Of a stretch of DNA of 64,000 nucleotides, positions 50,144 through 61,802 are shown in pieces. Within the stretch, counting starts at the first letter, position 1, and each line of letters opens with the position of its first letter. A model generated the notes under the pieces. That model ran no database searches, was not told the origin of the DNA, and saw only the letters and a program-made list of their open reading frames with translations. The translations under genes and the position numbers were made by a program. The DNA comes from Rhodocyclaceae bacterium (GTDB taxonomy: Bacteria; Pseudomonadota; Gammaproteobacteria; Burkholderiales; Rhodocyclaceae), in the NCBI GenBank assembly GCA_013791905.1, contig VMSX01000011.1, positions 186,001 to 250,000 on the forward strand, given 5' to 3'.

Positions 50144-50323
50144 TCAGTTTTGCTGTTGGCCCGCATCATCCCGCTTGACCGCAGGCTCATCGTCGTCGAC
50201 AGCCAGCCTGGCCGCTTCGTCGAATGCTTGCTTACGCTTGGATGAGTATGCCCAGACCACGATGCCGATGAACGCAGAGAACACCAGCAGCGTGAAAATG
50301 GAACGCAGGTCGTTGATATCCAT
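50144..50323 (-). CDS. ccoQ: Cytochrome cbb3 oxidase small subunit CcoQ
   Basis: A 59-residue protein with one membrane helix (IFTLLVFSAFIGIVVWAY) followed by SSKRKQAFDEAARL and an acidic tail. It stabilises the oxidase. It lies six bases after ccoO and before ccoP; placement and length fit CcoQ. Confidence 0.9.
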   Translation of the reverse strand: MDINDLRSIFTLLVFSAFIGIVVWAYSSKRKQAFDEAARLAVDDDEPAVKRDDAGQQQN

Positions 50324-50329
50324 TTGAGC

Positions 50330-50941
50330 TTAGCGGGTCTGCTTGAGCGCCAGACCAAGACCTTGCAGGTAGGCGATTAGAGCCTCAACCTCGGTCTTGC
50401 CTTCGACCGCCCGTGGCGCATCGGCAATTTCCTGGTCGGTGTAGGGCACCCCCACCTTGCGCAACGCCGCCATGTTGGCACCGATATTCGGCTCCTTGAG
50501 CGGACGATCCAGCCAGTAGTAGGCCGGCATGTTCGACTCGGGAACGACATCACGCGGATTCAGCAGATGAATCTTGTGCCACTGGTCGGAGTAGCGGCCA
50601 CCCACGCGCGCCAGATCGGGGCCGGTACGCTTGGAACCCCACTGGAACGGATGATCGTAGACAAACTCACCCGCCACCGAATAGTGACCATAGCGCTCGG
50701 TCTCGGCGCGGAAGGGGCGGATCATCTGCGAGTGGCAGTTGTAACAGCCTTCGCGGATGTAGATGTCCCGTCCGGCCAAACTCAGTGCGTCGTAGGGTTT
50801 GACCAGTTCGTTCACCGGCGTAGTCAAGGATTTCTGGAAGAACAGTGGCACGATCTCCACCAGGCCGCCCCAGACCAGGACCAGCGTGGTCAGAACGATC
50901 ATCAGGGTATTGCTGGTTTCAATTTTCGCATGCGTCAACAT
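50330..50941 (-). CDS. ccoO: Cytochrome cbb3 oxidase subunit II (monohaem)
   Basis: A 203-residue membrane-anchored cytochrome c. The N-terminal helix ([19 protein letters not shown]) is followed by the haem site [15 protein letters not shown] (about residues 60-74). Family stretches are [35 protein letters not shown] and MPAYYWL. It is 20 bp after ccoN. Confidence 0.94.
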   Translation of the reverse strand: MLTHAKIETSNTLMIVLTTLVLVWGGLVEIVPLFFQKSLTTPVNELVKPYDALSLAGRDIYIREGCYNCHSQMIRPFRAETERYGHYSVAGEFVYDHPFQWGSKRTGPDLARVGGRYSDQWHKIHLLNPRDVVPESNMPAYYWLDRPLKEPNIGANMAALRKVGVPYTDQEIADAPRAVEGKTEVEALIAYLQGLGLALKQTR

Positions 50942-50961
50942 GATGATTGTCTCCCTTGCAA

Positions 50962-52386
50962 TCAGTGGGCGTGGGCGGGTGCGAGGACGGGTGCGTCATC
51001 GACCGCGCGACCAGAGGCGATGGTCTTGTACATGTTGTACGCCATGAGGCACATGCCGGTAAGGAACAGCACCCCACCCACGACGCGAATCGTCCAGAAC
51101 GGATAAGAGGCCTTGACGGATTCAACGAAGGAGTAGGTCAGAGTGCCGTCCGCATTGGTGGCGCGCCACATCAGGCCCTGCATCACGCCAGAAATCCATA
51201 GTGCGGCGATGTACAGAACCGTGCCGAGCGTAGCCAACCAGAAATGCACGTTGATCAGCTTGACGGAAAACATCTCGGGCTTGCCGAACAGGCGCGGGAG
51301 CAGATAGTAGATCGAACCGATGGAAATCATCGCGACCCAACCCAGCGCACCGGAGTGAACATGACCAACCGTCCAGTCAGTGTAATGCGACAGCGCATTC
51401 ACCGTCTTGATCGACATCATCGGCCCTTCAAAGGTGGACATGCCGTAGAAGGATAGCGAGGTGATCATGAACTTGAGGATCGGGTCATCACGCAGTTTGT
51501 GCCAGGCGCCGGACAGCGTCATGATGCCGTTGATCATGCCGCCCCATGAGGGCGCCAGCAGAATCAGCGAGAAGACCATGCCGACCGACTGCGTCCAGTC
51601 GGGCAACGCGGTGTAGTGCAGATGGTGCGGGCCCGCCCACATGTAGGTGAAGATCAGCGCCCAGAAATGCACCACCGACAGTCGGTAGGAATAGATTGGG
51701 CGTTCGGCCTGTTTCGGCACGAAGTAATACATCATGCCGAGGAAGGCCGCCGTCAGGAAGAAGCCCACCGCGTTATGGCCGTACCACCACTGGATCATGG
51801 CATCCTGCACGCCGGCATAAGCAGAGTAGGACTTGGTCAGGGTGACGGGGATCGCCGCGCTGTTGAAGATGTGCAACAGGGCGACGGCGATGATGAAGGC
51901 GCCGTAAAACCAGTTGGCCACATAAATGTGCGGGGTCTTGCGGGTGCCGATGGTGCCGAAGAACACCACGGCGTAGGCCACCCAGATCAGGGTGATCAGG
52001 ATGTCGATCGGCCACTCGAGTTCGGCGTACTCTTTGCCCTGGGTGAAGCCCAGTGGCAGCGTTATCGCCGCCAGAACGATGACGATTTGCCAGCCCCAAA
52101 AGATGAAAGTTGCCAGGCCAGGTGCAAATAGCGTGGTGTGGCAGGTGCGCTGCACCACGTAAAAGGAAGTGGCGAACAGTGCGCAACCGCCGAACGCGAA
52201 AATAACCGCGTTGGTATGCAGCGGCCGCAGCCTTCCATACGACAGCCACTCAGCGGCGTTCAATTCCGGCCAGACCAACTGGGCGGCAATGATGACCCCG
52301 ACCAGCATACCGACGATGCCCCAGATAACGGTCATCACGGCGAACTGGCGCACGACTTTGTAGTTGTAAGTCGCTTGCGATTGCAT
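50962..52386 (-). CDS. ccoN: Cytochrome cbb3 oxidase catalytic subunit I
   Basis: A 474-residue, 12-helix haem-copper oxidase subunit reducing O2 with high affinity. Histidine ligands appear in [43 protein letters not shown] and [15 protein letters not shown]. The ATG at 52386 is favoured since GGGGAGG lies upstream; a GTG four codons earlier overlaps that ribosome site. An FNR box about 100 bp upstream fits class II activation. Confidence 0.95.
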   Translation of the reverse strand: MQSQATYNYKVVRQFAVMTVIWGIVGMLVGVIIAAQLVWPELNAAEWLSYGRLRPLHTNAVIFAFGGCALFATSFYVVQRTCHTTLFAPGLATFIFWGWQIVIVLAAITLPLGFTQGKEYAELEWPIDILITLIWVAYAVVFFGTIGTRKTPHIYVANWFYGAFIIAVALLHIFNSAAIPVTLTKSYSAYAGVQDAMIQWWYGHNAVGFFLTAAFLGMMYYFVPKQAERPIYSYRLSVVHFWALIFTYMWAGPHHLHYTALPDWTQSVGMVFSLILLAPSWGGMINGIMTLSGAWHKLRDDPILKFMITSLSFYGMSTFEGPMMSIKTVNALSHYTDWTVGHVHSGALGWVAMISIGSIYYLLPRLFGKPEMFSVKLINVHFWLATLGTVLYIAALWISGVMQGLMWRATNADGTLTYSFVESVKASYPFWTIRVVGGVLFLTGMCLMAYNMYKTIASGRAVDDAPVLAPAHAH

Positions 52387-52485
52387 GATGGTGTTCACCT
52401 CCCCTTAAATAAACAGACTACCACCCTCTCCACGGCCTACCCGTGGAAGCCGGACGTAACATACTCGACCACGAAAGCACGTATT

Positions 52486-52499
52486 TTGATTCAAATCAA
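52486..52499 (-). promoter_or_regulatory. FNR-type box TTGAT-N4-ATCAA upstream of ccoN
   Basis: A perfect palindrome, TTGATTCAAATCAA. Its centre (52492.5) is 41.5 bp from a predicted start at 52451, with -10 TATGTT (52463-52458), 65 nt before the ccoN ATG. FNR control of ccoNOQP is well known in other proteobacteria. Confidence 0.78.
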
Positions 52500-52563
52500 C
52501 TTTACCGGCTGACATGATAACTTATGATGCCATTAAATCCACAATTTATTTGTGGATTTAGGC

Positions 52564-52592
52564 AAAAAAAAGGGGTGCGCGTCGCGCACCCC
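52564..52592 (-). terminator. Intrinsic terminator between ccoS and ccoN
   Basis: A perfect 9-bp stem GGGGTGCGC / GCGCACCCC with a 3-nt loop is followed on the minus strand by eight T residues (52571-52564): a textbook terminator. Confidence 0.9.
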
Positions 52593-52658
52593 CAACCCCA
52601 ACAGAGAGACTAACCGATGAAACGAATCGCCCATTACTGCGAACCATCCGAAACAAAC
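52564..52658 (-). ncRNA. Candidate FNR-activated small RNA (~95 nt)
   Basis: On the minus strand, an FNR-type box (52706-52693), a TATAGT -10 (52670-52665) and an intrinsic terminator (52592-52564) are arranged to produce a free transcript of about 95 nt. The box centre is exactly 41.5 bp before the start predicted from the -10 (52658). No open reading frame of note is enclosed. By analogy, FnrS of enterobacteria and AniS of Neisseria are FNR-activated sRNAs; I claim only the architecture, not sequence homology. The alternative is that the terminator simply serves the ccoI-ccoS transcript. Confidence 0.5.
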
Positions 52659-52692
52659 GCGCGGACTATAGACCTTACGATTGACATAGGCA

Positions 52693-52706
52693 TTGATCTG
52701 CGTCAA
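52693..52706 (-). promoter_or_regulatory. FNR-type box TTGAT-N4-GTCAA downstream of ccoS
   Basis: TTGATCTGCGTCAA starts six bases beyond the ccoS stop. Its position fits activation of a minus-strand transcript starting at 52658, not of ccoN, because a terminator intervenes. Confidence 0.65.
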
Positions 52707-52711
52707 CAGAT

Positions 52712-52903
52712 TCACTGGCTAGGCTTGGAATCCTCATCAACAGAGGGCTTCTCGTCTTGGTGACGGTCATCATCCATCAACACACGATAAGCCGGCCCCT
52801 CCAGATCATCCATCTGACCACTCTTCAACGACCACCAAAAGATCACGCCGATCACGAAGACCAGTACAACCGAAAAAGGGATCAGCAAATAGAGACTTTC
52901 CAT
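52712..52903 (-). CDS. ccoS: Cytochrome cbb3 assembly protein CcoS
   Basis: A 63-residue protein: one membrane helix (LYLLIPFSVVLVFVIGVIFW) followed by WSLKSGQMDDLEGPAYRVL, the CcoS signature. It is needed for cofactor insertion into cbb3 oxidase. It follows ccoI on the same strand, separated by a ~90-bp palindromic repeat. Confidence 0.9.
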   Translation of the reverse strand: MESLYLLIPFSVVLVFVIGVIFWWSLKSGQMDDLEGPAYRVLMDDDRHQDEKPSVDEDSKPSQ

Positions 52904-52912
52904 TTAGGCTCT

Positions 52913-52997
52913 CTCAAGAAACACGCCGGGCCTCCCCATGTATTTATTGGCCCCTTGAGGGGAGAACGACGCGCAGCGACGTTTTCGTGAGTGGGCT
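52913..52997 (+). repeat. GC-rich palindromic element between ccoI and ccoS
   Basis: It starts CTCAAGAAACACGCCGGGCC, then TCCCC, GGCCCCTTGAGGGG and GCAGCGACGTTTTCG. It aligns with the element inside nadE (minus strand of 26788-26873) over its full length, at roughly three quarters identity by eye. It ends at the ccoI stop codon. Confidence 0.75.
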
Positions 52998-55468
52998 CAA
53001 AGCTTCCGCGACAAAGGCTGTGGCATTTTTTTTTGCAAGCGCAGGGCATTCATCACCACCAGCAATGAACTGGCCGACATGCCGATACCGGCCATCCAAG
53101 GGGTGACCCAACCCGCCATGGCCAATGGTATCGCCGTAATGTTGTAAGCGAAAGACCAAGCCAGATTTTGCCGGATGATGGATAAGGTGCGGCGCGCCAG
53201 AACAGCGCCATTGACGAGATGCGCCAGATCGTCCGACAACAATATCACGTCGGCCTGACCACGGGCCAGATCGGTACCCCCGCCCATCGCGATCGATACA
53301 TGCGCCTGCGCCAGCACGGGGGCATCATTCACCCCGTCTCCGACCATCGCGACGGTTTCGCCGCGCGCCTGCATTTCGCTCAGATAAGCATGCTTCCCCT
53401 CCGGGGTCATGCCGCCACGGAAGTGGTCGATGCCCAGTTCCGCAGCCACCGCCGCGACCGTCTCGGGCGCATCGCCCGAGAGAATGGTCAGTTGCAGCCC
53501 CTGTGCGCGCATTGCGCCGAGTGCTGCGGCCGCGCCCGGACGCAAGGCATCGGCAATGCGGAACCAGGCCAGCCAGCCCGTCGTATCGCCCAGTGCCACC
53601 ACGGTGTCGCCAGCGTGCAGCCAGCCAGCCATTTCCTGCGGCAGCGGCACGCCATGCAACTCGGCGACGAATGACGGCACGCCAATCCTTGCCTTGCGCG
53701 AGCCGTCGGCATGGTTCAGTTGCGCCTCGATGCCCTGCCCCGTCAGCGCTCTGAGCCCCGTCATCGACGCCGTCTCGCCAGCGCCGACTTTCTCCAGCAA
53801 GGCACGCCCGAGCGGATGTTCCGACGCACGCTCAAGCGCACGTACCAGTGCAAAGACTTCCGCTGTGTTTGCCGCAGCGTCAAGCTGCAGCGCCACCACC
53901 GTCGGTCGGCCGACCGTCAGCGTGCCGGTCTTGTCGAAAATCCAGTGATTGGCGCGGGCCAGCGTCTCAATGGCATGACCGCGCGTGACCAGCACACCTT
54001 CGCGCGCCAGCGCGCCCGTCGCCACGGTCAGCGCCGTTGGGGTTGCCAGCGCAAGCGCGCAGGGACAGCTCACCACCAACACGGCGACAAACACCCAGAG
54101 CGCCTGATCGGGGTTGGTATTCAGCCAGTACAGCCCCGTCACCGTAGCCAGCGCGAGCAGCACCCAGACAAAGTGAAAGGCAATGCGGTCGGCCAGCAAT
54201 ACCAGCGCGGGCTTTTCCGCCGCGGCCTGCTCCATCAGCCGGCGAATCGACGCCAGGCGCGTCGCCTCGCCCACTCGCGCCAGACGTACCACCAGCGGAC
54301 TCGATACATTCACGCTACCGCCGATCACCACGTCGCCCGGCTGCTTGGCGCGTGGCCGACTTTCGCCCGTCAGCAGCGATTCGTCGCAGCTGCTCGCGCC
54401 ATCGATCACCTCACCGTCGCCGGGAATCACCTCGCCCGGCCGCACCAGCACACAATCGCCTGAGCAAAGATTAACCACCGCCACCCGTTCACCATCACGC
54501 ACCGGCCATTGCGGCAAGCGCTCGGCGAAAGCTGGCAGCGCTCGCGCTAACTCCTCGACGCCGCGCGCTGCCTTCTGTCGCGCCATCATTTCCAGATAGC
54601 GCCCCGTCAGCAGGAAAAACACGAACATCGTCACTGCATCGAAATACACCTCGCCAGTCGCCATCAAGGTCGCCCAGACGCTGGCGGCAAAGGCGCTGCC
54701 CATGCCAAGCGCCACCGGCACATCCATGCCCACCCGCCGGAAGCGCAGATCGCGCCAGGCATTCGCAAAGAATGGCGCGGAGGAATAGGCCATCACCGGC
54801 ACGGTCAGCAGCAGGCTCGCCCAGCGCATCAATTGCTCGATGTCCGCAGTCATATCCCCGTCGGCAAGGTAGGCCGGTAATGCATACATCATTACCTGCA
54901 TCATGCCGAAACCGGCAACGAACAGGCGCCACTGCGCGGTGCGGCGCTCTTTCAGGGCCAACTGCTCGGAGCGGGTGACATCGTAGGGATGGGCGCGATA
55001 ACCGATGGCCTGAATGGCCTCGAGCAGCGCCGAGAGTTTGGTGAGCCGCTCGTCCCAGCGCACCCGCGCGCGGCGCGTCGCGTAGTTGATATCCACCGCC
55101 GTCACGCCCGGCTGGCGGGCGAGATGCGCTTCGTTGAGCCAGACGCAGGCCGCGCAGGTGATGCCTTCGAGAATCAACGCCGCCTCGCGCTCGTGCTCAT
55201 TCACCGGGCGCACGAAATTCTTCTGCACCTCGGGATGGTCGAACAGCCCCAGTTCCTGCAAAGCCTGTGGCATGGCTTCGCGCTGGCTTTCCGGCATAGC
55301 GTCGCGATGCCGGTAATAATCCGTCAGCTGGTTGGCGACAATCGCCTGCGCCACGGCCTGGCAACCGGCGCAACACATCTGACGTGGCACCTTGTCAATC
55401 TCGACATGCCAGTCGGCACCTGCCGGCAGCGGCAGGCCGCAGTGATAACAACTGTCAGTTGAGGTCAA
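52997..55468 (-). CDS. ccoI: Copper P-type ATPase CcoI/FixI for cbb3 oxidase assembly
   Basis: An 823-residue ATPase. An N-terminal cysteine-rich segment (CYHCGLPLP, CCAGCQAV), an HMA domain (GITCAACVW), LTGES, the membrane site SCPCALALATPTALT, DKTGTLTVG, the HP motif SEHPLGRAL and GDGVNDAPVLA identify a P1B copper pump of the CtpA/FixI type. Just after the HP motif is KVGAGETA (about residues 559-566), encoded by the dispersed repeat. The start is TTG at 55468, directly after the stop of the SDR gene. Confidence 0.93.
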   Translation of the reverse strand: MTSTDSCYHCGLPLPAGADWHVEIDKVPRQMCCAGCQAVAQAIVANQLTDYYRHRDAMPESQREAMPQALQELGLFDHPEVQKNFVRPVNEHEREAALILEGITCAACVWLNEAHLARQPGVTAVDINYATRRARVRWDERLTKLSALLEAIQAIGYRAHPYDVTRSEQLALKERRTAQWRLFVAGFGMMQVMMYALPAYLADGDMTADIEQLMRWASLLLTVPVMAYSSAPFFANAWRDLRFRRVGMDVPVALGMGSAFAASVWATLMATGEVYFDAVTMFVFFLLTGRYLEMMARQKAARGVEELARALPAFAERLPQWPVRDGERVAVVNLCSGDCVLVRPGEVIPGDGEVIDGASSCDESLLTGESRPRAKQPGDVVIGGSVNVSSPLVVRLARVGEATRLASIRRLMEQAAAEKPALVLLADRIAFHFVWVLLALATVTGLYWLNTNPDQALWVFVAVLVVSCPCALALATPTALTVATGALAREGVLVTRGHAIETLARANHWIFDKTGTLTVGRPTVVALQLDAAANTAEVFALVRALERASEHPLGRALLEKVGAGETASMTGLRALTGQGIEAQLNHADGSRKARIGVPSFVAELHGVPLPQEMAGWLHAGDTVVALGDTTGWLAWFRIADALRPGAAAALGAMRAQGLQLTILSGDAPETVAAVAAELGIDHFRGGMTPEGKHAYLSEMQARGETVAMVGDGVNDAPVLAQAHVSIAMGGGTDLARGQADVILLSDDLAHLVNGAVLARRTLSIIRQNLAWSFAYNITAIPLAMAGWVTPWMAGIGMSASSLLVVMNALRLQKKMPQPLSRKL
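53768..53792 (-). repeat. Dispersed 25-bp repeat, copy in ccoI
   Basis: The coding strand reads GAAAGTCGGCGCTGGCGAGA CGGCG, giving KVGAGETA about 8 residues after the HP motif, a different position from the copA copy. Confidence 0.85.
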
Positions 55469-56236
55469 TTATTTCGGCTGCATGCGAATGGCGCCGTCGA
55501 GGCGGATCACCTCGCCGTTGAGCATGGTGTTCTCGAAGATGTGCAGTGCCAGTGCCGCATATTCGGCCGGCTTGCCCAGCCGCGAGGGGAACGGCACCAT
55601 TTTACCGAGCGCTTCCTGCACCTCGGGCGGCATGCCCAGCAGCATCGGCGTCTCGAAAATGCCCGGGGCGATGGTCATCACCCGGATGCCGTTGCGCGAC
55701 AAGTCGCGGGCGATCGGCAGGGTCATGCCGACAATGCCGGCCTTCGATGCAGCATACGCCACCTGCCCCAACTGGCCTTCGAACGCCGCTACCGATGCGG
55801 TGCTGACAATCACCCCACGCTCGCCGGCAGCATTCGGTGCGTTGCGGCACATGGCATCCGCCGCCAGGCGAATCATATTGAAGGTGCCGACCAGGTTGAT
55901 GTCGATAACTCGTTTAAAGCTCGAAAGCGCGTGCGGGCCTTCCTTGCCCACGGTTTTTTCGCCGATGACAATGCCGGCGCAGCTCACCAGACCATGCAGC
56001 GCGCCGAATGACGCAAGCGCCGCCGCCACGCAGGCCTGCGCACTCGCTTCGTCGGCTACGTTGGTCTCGACAAACAGCGCGGCACTGCCCAGTTCTGCCG
56101 CCAGGGCGGCACCGTCGGTCTTGTTCAAGTCGGCCAGAACCACCTTGCCGCCCTGTTCCGCCAGCAGGCGTGCCGTACCGGCGCCGAGGCCGGAGGCGCC
56201 ACCGGTAACGATAAATACACTGTCCTTGATCTGCAT
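55469..56236 (-). CDS. Short-chain dehydrogenase/reductase (3-hydroxyacyl-CoA dehydrogenase type 2-like)
   Basis: A 255-residue SDR. The nucleotide motif [15 protein letters not shown], the NNAG-equivalent SCAGI, the catalytic [20 protein letters not shown] (S, Y and K in YAASK) and the tail [19 protein letters not shown] resemble the HSD17B10/FadB2-like branch acting on 3-hydroxyacyl-CoA. The start at 56236 follows GGGGGAGAG. It lies between the aldolase gene and ccoI, ending one base before the ccoI start, so it is probably in one transcript with ccoI-ccoS although unrelated in function. Confidence 0.85.
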   Translation of the reverse strand: MQIKDSVFIVTGGASGLGAGTARLLAEQGGKVVLADLNKTDGAALAAELGSAALFVETNVADEASAQACVAAALASFGALHGLVSCAGIVIGEKTVGKEGPHALSSFKRVIDINLVGTFNMIRLAADAMCRNAPNAAGERGVIVSTASVAAFEGQLGQVAYAASKAGIVGMTLPIARDLSRNGIRVMTIAPGIFETPMLLGMPPEVQEALGKMVPFPSRLGKPAEYAALALHIFENTMLNGEVIRLDGAIRMQPK

Positions 56237-56256
56237 AGAACGCTCTCCCCCGGAAA

Positions 56257-56955
56257 TTACTGCCGTCCGTAATCCTTGAACTTTTCGCTGACACGCGTCA
56301 TTTCGTCGGCGGATAACAACTTGGGCTGCCCCAGTTGCAGCACGCGCCAGTATTGTTCGCAAAGTGATTCGAATTCGATCGCCAGCGCCAGCGCCTCCTT
56401 GAGGTCACTGCCAAACACCACCATGCCGTGGTGTGCCATCAGGCAGGCACAGCGATCCTGCAGTGCGACGAGCATGGCATCCGAAAGCGCCTGGGTGCCG
56501 AAGGTGGCATAAGCGGCACAGCGCACGGTGGCACCGCCGAAACGGGCGATCATGTAATGGAACGGCGGGATTTCGAGCTGCTGACAAGCCAGTGCGGTGG
56601 CGAAGGGCGAATGGGCATGGATGATCGCCCCCGCTTCGTGCCGTGCGGCATAGATGTCGTGGTGGAAACGCCATTCCGAAGAAGGTTTGCGCTTGCCGGT
56701 CGCCGTTCCCGTGTTGGCGCGCTCCGGCTGCGCCGTCGCGCCAGCGCCGACTTTTGGCGGCGCTCCACTAATGCCGACTTTCACCATATCCGCCGCCTTG
56801 CAGTCGTCGTAAGCCATGCCGGTGGGGGTAATGATGAAGCCGTCATCACAGCGCACGCTGACATTGCCCGCCGTACCGCGATTGATGCCGGCCGCGTTCA
56901 TGGCGCGGGCCGTGGCGAGGACTGCAGCGCCCAGGGCAGCTGCCAGGTCGCTCAT
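56257..56955 (-). CDS. Class II aldolase, probable 5-(methylthio)ribulose-1-phosphate/5-deoxyribulose-1-phosphate aldolase, with repeat insertion
   Basis: A 232-residue zinc aldolase of the fuculose-phosphate type: [11 protein letters not shown] (phosphate binding), [21 protein letters not shown], the zinc histidines in [13 protein letters not shown] and [11 protein letters not shown]. Its start overlaps the mtnA stop, which suggests the DHAP shunt that salvages methylthioribose or 5-deoxyribose. Between MVKVGISG and GKRKPSSEW are about 20 extra residues ([20 protein letters not shown]...) made of one perfect and one degenerate dispersed-repeat unit. Substrate is inferred from neighbour and family. 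Confidence 0.82.
   Translation of the reverse strand: MSDLAAALGAAVLATARAMNAAGINRGTAGNVSVRCDDGFIITPTGMAYDDCKAADMVKVGISGAPPKVGAGATAQPERANTGTATGKRKPSSEWRFHHDIYAARHEAGAIIHAHSPFATALACQQLEIPPFHYMIARFGGATVRCAAYATFGTQALSDAMLVALQDRCACLMAHHGMVVFGSDLKEALALAIEFESLCEQYWRVLQLGQPKLLSADEMTRVSEKFKDYGRQ
56731..56781 (-). repeat. Dispersed repeat pair inside the aldolase gene
   Basis: The coding strand has a full unit (56755-56731: AAAAGTCGGCGCTGGCGCGA CGGCG) preceded by a partial one (56781-56758: AAAGTCGGCATTAGTGGAGC GCCG), giving [17 protein letters not shown]. Confidence 0.78.
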
Positions 56956-57958
56956 GGCATCACGCTGGCCAGATTGTCGGCGGCGACAACGCCACGTTCG
57001 GTGATGATGCCGGCGATCAGATTTACCGGGGTGACATCGAAGGCCGGATTGGCAGCTGCCGTTGCCCCGACGCCGACCTCCTCAGCGGCACGCTCCTCGA
57101 TGGGAATGTGCGCCCCATCCGGACAGGCGAAATCGATCGTCGAGATCGGCGCAGCCACATAGAACGGCACGCCATGCGCCTTGGCGGCCAGCGCCTTGAG
57201 GTAAGTGCCCACCTTGTTGGCGGTGTCACCATTGGCGGCAATCCGGTCGGCACCGACAATCACGGCGTCGACCTTGCCCTGCATCATCAGGAGGCCGGCG
57301 GCATTGTCGACGATGAAGGTGTGTGGCACCCCGGCCTGGGCAAGTTCCCAGGCGGTGAGCAACCCTTGGTTGCGCGGGCGGGTTTCCGAGACCCAGACAT
57401 GCACCGCGAGGCCGGCAGTCTGCGCCGCATAGATCGGAGCAAGCGCCGTGCCGTGGGCGACCGTCGCCAACCAGCCGGCATTGCAGTGCGTCATCAACTG
57501 GATAGGTTTTTTTTGCTCGGCAAGCGGCCTGAGGATTGCCAGTCCGTGCTGGCCGATGGCCGCATTGGCCGCCGCATCTTCATGGGCAATGGCGCGGGCC
57601 TCGCTCCAGGCGAGTTCGCGCCGCTCTTTGGCAACTGAGGCCAGCGACGACTTTTGTAGCACCCGCTCCATGCGATCAAGCGCCCAATGCAGATTCACCG
57701 CCGTGGGTCGGGTAGCACCGAGCGTGGCCAGGATGGTTTCGAGCAGAATTCCTTCAGCCAGGCCAAGCGCCACGCCATAAGCCGCCGTGGCGCCGATCAG
57801 CGGCGCGCCGCGCACCTGCATGACGCGAATGGCATGCGCAGCATCAGCAAGAGTGGCCAGGCGGACAAACGCGGTCTCTTGCGGCAGCCGGGTCTGGTCG
57901 AGGATGACAACCGCACCGTCATCTTCGGCAATGGTTTGCAAAGTTGGTAACCGAAGCG

Positions 57959-57962
<4 letters not shown>
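56952..57962 (-). CDS. mtnA: S-methyl-5-thioribose-1-phosphate isomerase
   Basis: A 336-residue aldose-ketose isomerase of the eIF2B-related family. It has [20 protein letters not shown], the catalytic-site motif [19 protein letters not shown] (Cys), and [20 protein letters not shown] (Asp). It converts methylthioribose-1-P (or 5-deoxyribose-1-P) to the ribulose form used by the aldolase next door. The start is TTG at 57962, overlapping the secA stop by a few bases. Confidence 0.92.
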
Positions 57963-60709
<2,747 letters not shown>

Positions 60710-60829
60710 GGGAAAGTCACGCCTTGAGGACTTGGGCGCATTGAACTTGGACGTTCTGCACCAAAGGGCGGGATATTATCACGGGGGGGGTTAGACCCCT
60801 TTGAATGGCAGAGCCGAAGTTTGCCGGTT

Positions 60830-60848
60830 GGCCGACGCAAAGTCGGCC
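60830..60848 (-). terminator. Hairpin after the M23 peptidase gene
   Basis: GGCCGAC pairs with GTCGGCC around GCAAA, seven bases beyond the peptidase stop. No T-run, so weak or partial termination before secA. Confidence 0.45.
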
Positions 60849-60854
60849 CGGATG

Positions 60855-61802
60855 CTACTGCCGCTGCGCCAACTGCGATCCCTCGCGGGCAAGGAAACGC
60901 ATGGGATTTTGGGCTGCACCACCCACCCGCACCTCAAAATGCAGGTGTGGCCCGGTCGAACGGCCTGTTGAGCCAACCGTGGCAATGCGCTGGCCACGCT
61001 TGATGAACTCACCTGGCTTGACGAAAATTTGCTGGGCATGCGCATAGCGAGTGACCAAATTATTGCCATGGTCGATATCGATCATGTTGCCGTATTGCGG
61101 GTGGCGCTCGGCCACTTGAACGATACCTGCTGCTGCCGCCAGAATCGGGGTGCCCGGTTCGGCGATGAAGTCGATCCCCTCGTGCATGGCCGCCTGGTTG
61201 GTAAATGGGTCGGGGCGCCAGCCGAAGTTGGAAGTCGGGACAGCTGTGGGTACCGGCAGTGCCGTCGGCAACAGGTTCTTGCGGATGCGCTCTTCGAACA
61301 GGCGACTTTCAAGTATTGCCAAGGAATCGCTGCGCACATCAACCTGATACGACATCTCATCAAGGGCGCGTTGCAGACCGTCCTGGGTCAGGTTGTCCGG
61401 TCGCGTCAAGGGGCCGCCACGACCATCGGCGCCAGCTTTGGCAGTCTGGGCAGCCTTGCCGTCATTCGACTTTACGCCGGCCAGGCCGGCAATCCGCTCG
61501 CCGAGAGAATCGAGCTGCAACAACTGTCCCTGCATCTGCCCCAACCGCGATGCCATATTCGCCAGGCTTTCACGCACCAGATCGTGGGTCTTGCCCGCCT
61601 CTTCAAGACTGACGGTACGCAACAATTCCCGTAGTGCGGGCATGCGGATTTCCGCAGCGTGACGTACCGTCAGGTAGGAAAACATGAATGACAAGGACAG
61701 TATGGCGGCAATCAGGCCGCCAGCAATGAACGCCAGATGGCCGCCAGTCAGCGATATGCTGCGGGCGGTTGCCATTCGGTTGGAGACCAGAATAATATGC
61801 AC
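60855..61802 (-). CDS. M23 family peptidoglycan endopeptidase (membrane-anchored)
   Basis: A 315-residue protein with one N-terminal membrane helix (about residues 22-46), a coiled-coil-like region (residues ~60-110), a linker and a C-terminal LytM/M23 domain: GWRPDPFTNQAAMHEGIDF (first zinc His and Asp), VTRYAH and the GPHLHFEVRVGG motif. It probably trims or remodels the cell wall; all zinc ligands appear present. The upstream-most ATG at 61802 would overlap the divergent gene; the ATG at 61775 (MATARSISL) is an equally good start. Confidence 0.87.
   Translation of the reverse strand: MHIILVSNRMATARSISLTGGHLAFIAGGLIAAILSLSFMFSYLTVRHAAEIRMPALRELLRTVSLEEAGKTHDLVRESLANMASRLGQMQGQLLQLDSLGERIAGLAGVKSNDGKAAQTAKAGADGRGGPLTRPDNLTQDGLQRALDEMSYQVDVRSDSLAILESRLFEERIRKNLLPTALPVPTAVPTSNFGWRPDPFTNQAAMHEGIDFIAEPGTPILAAAAGIVQVAERHPQYGNMIDIDHGNNLVTRYAHAQQIFVKPGEFIKRGQRIATVGSTGRSTGPHLHFEVRVGGAAQNPMRFLAREGSQLAQRQ

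Noticed and set aside
52533-52715. 60-codon open frame between ccoS and ccoN
   Set aside because: It runs through an FNR box, a -10 and a terminator, has no ribosome site and resembles no protein; better explained as a regulatory/sRNA region.
57641-57655. Possible further copy of the dispersed repeat in mtnA
   Set aside because: Only CCAGCGACGACTTTT matches; the GACGGCG half is absent, and the encoded residues are plausible for the enzyme without an insertion.
61425-61450. Repeat-like stretch in the M23 peptidase linker (KAGADG)
   Set aside because: Similarity needs several gaps and mismatches; a low-complexity linker of this composition could match by chance.
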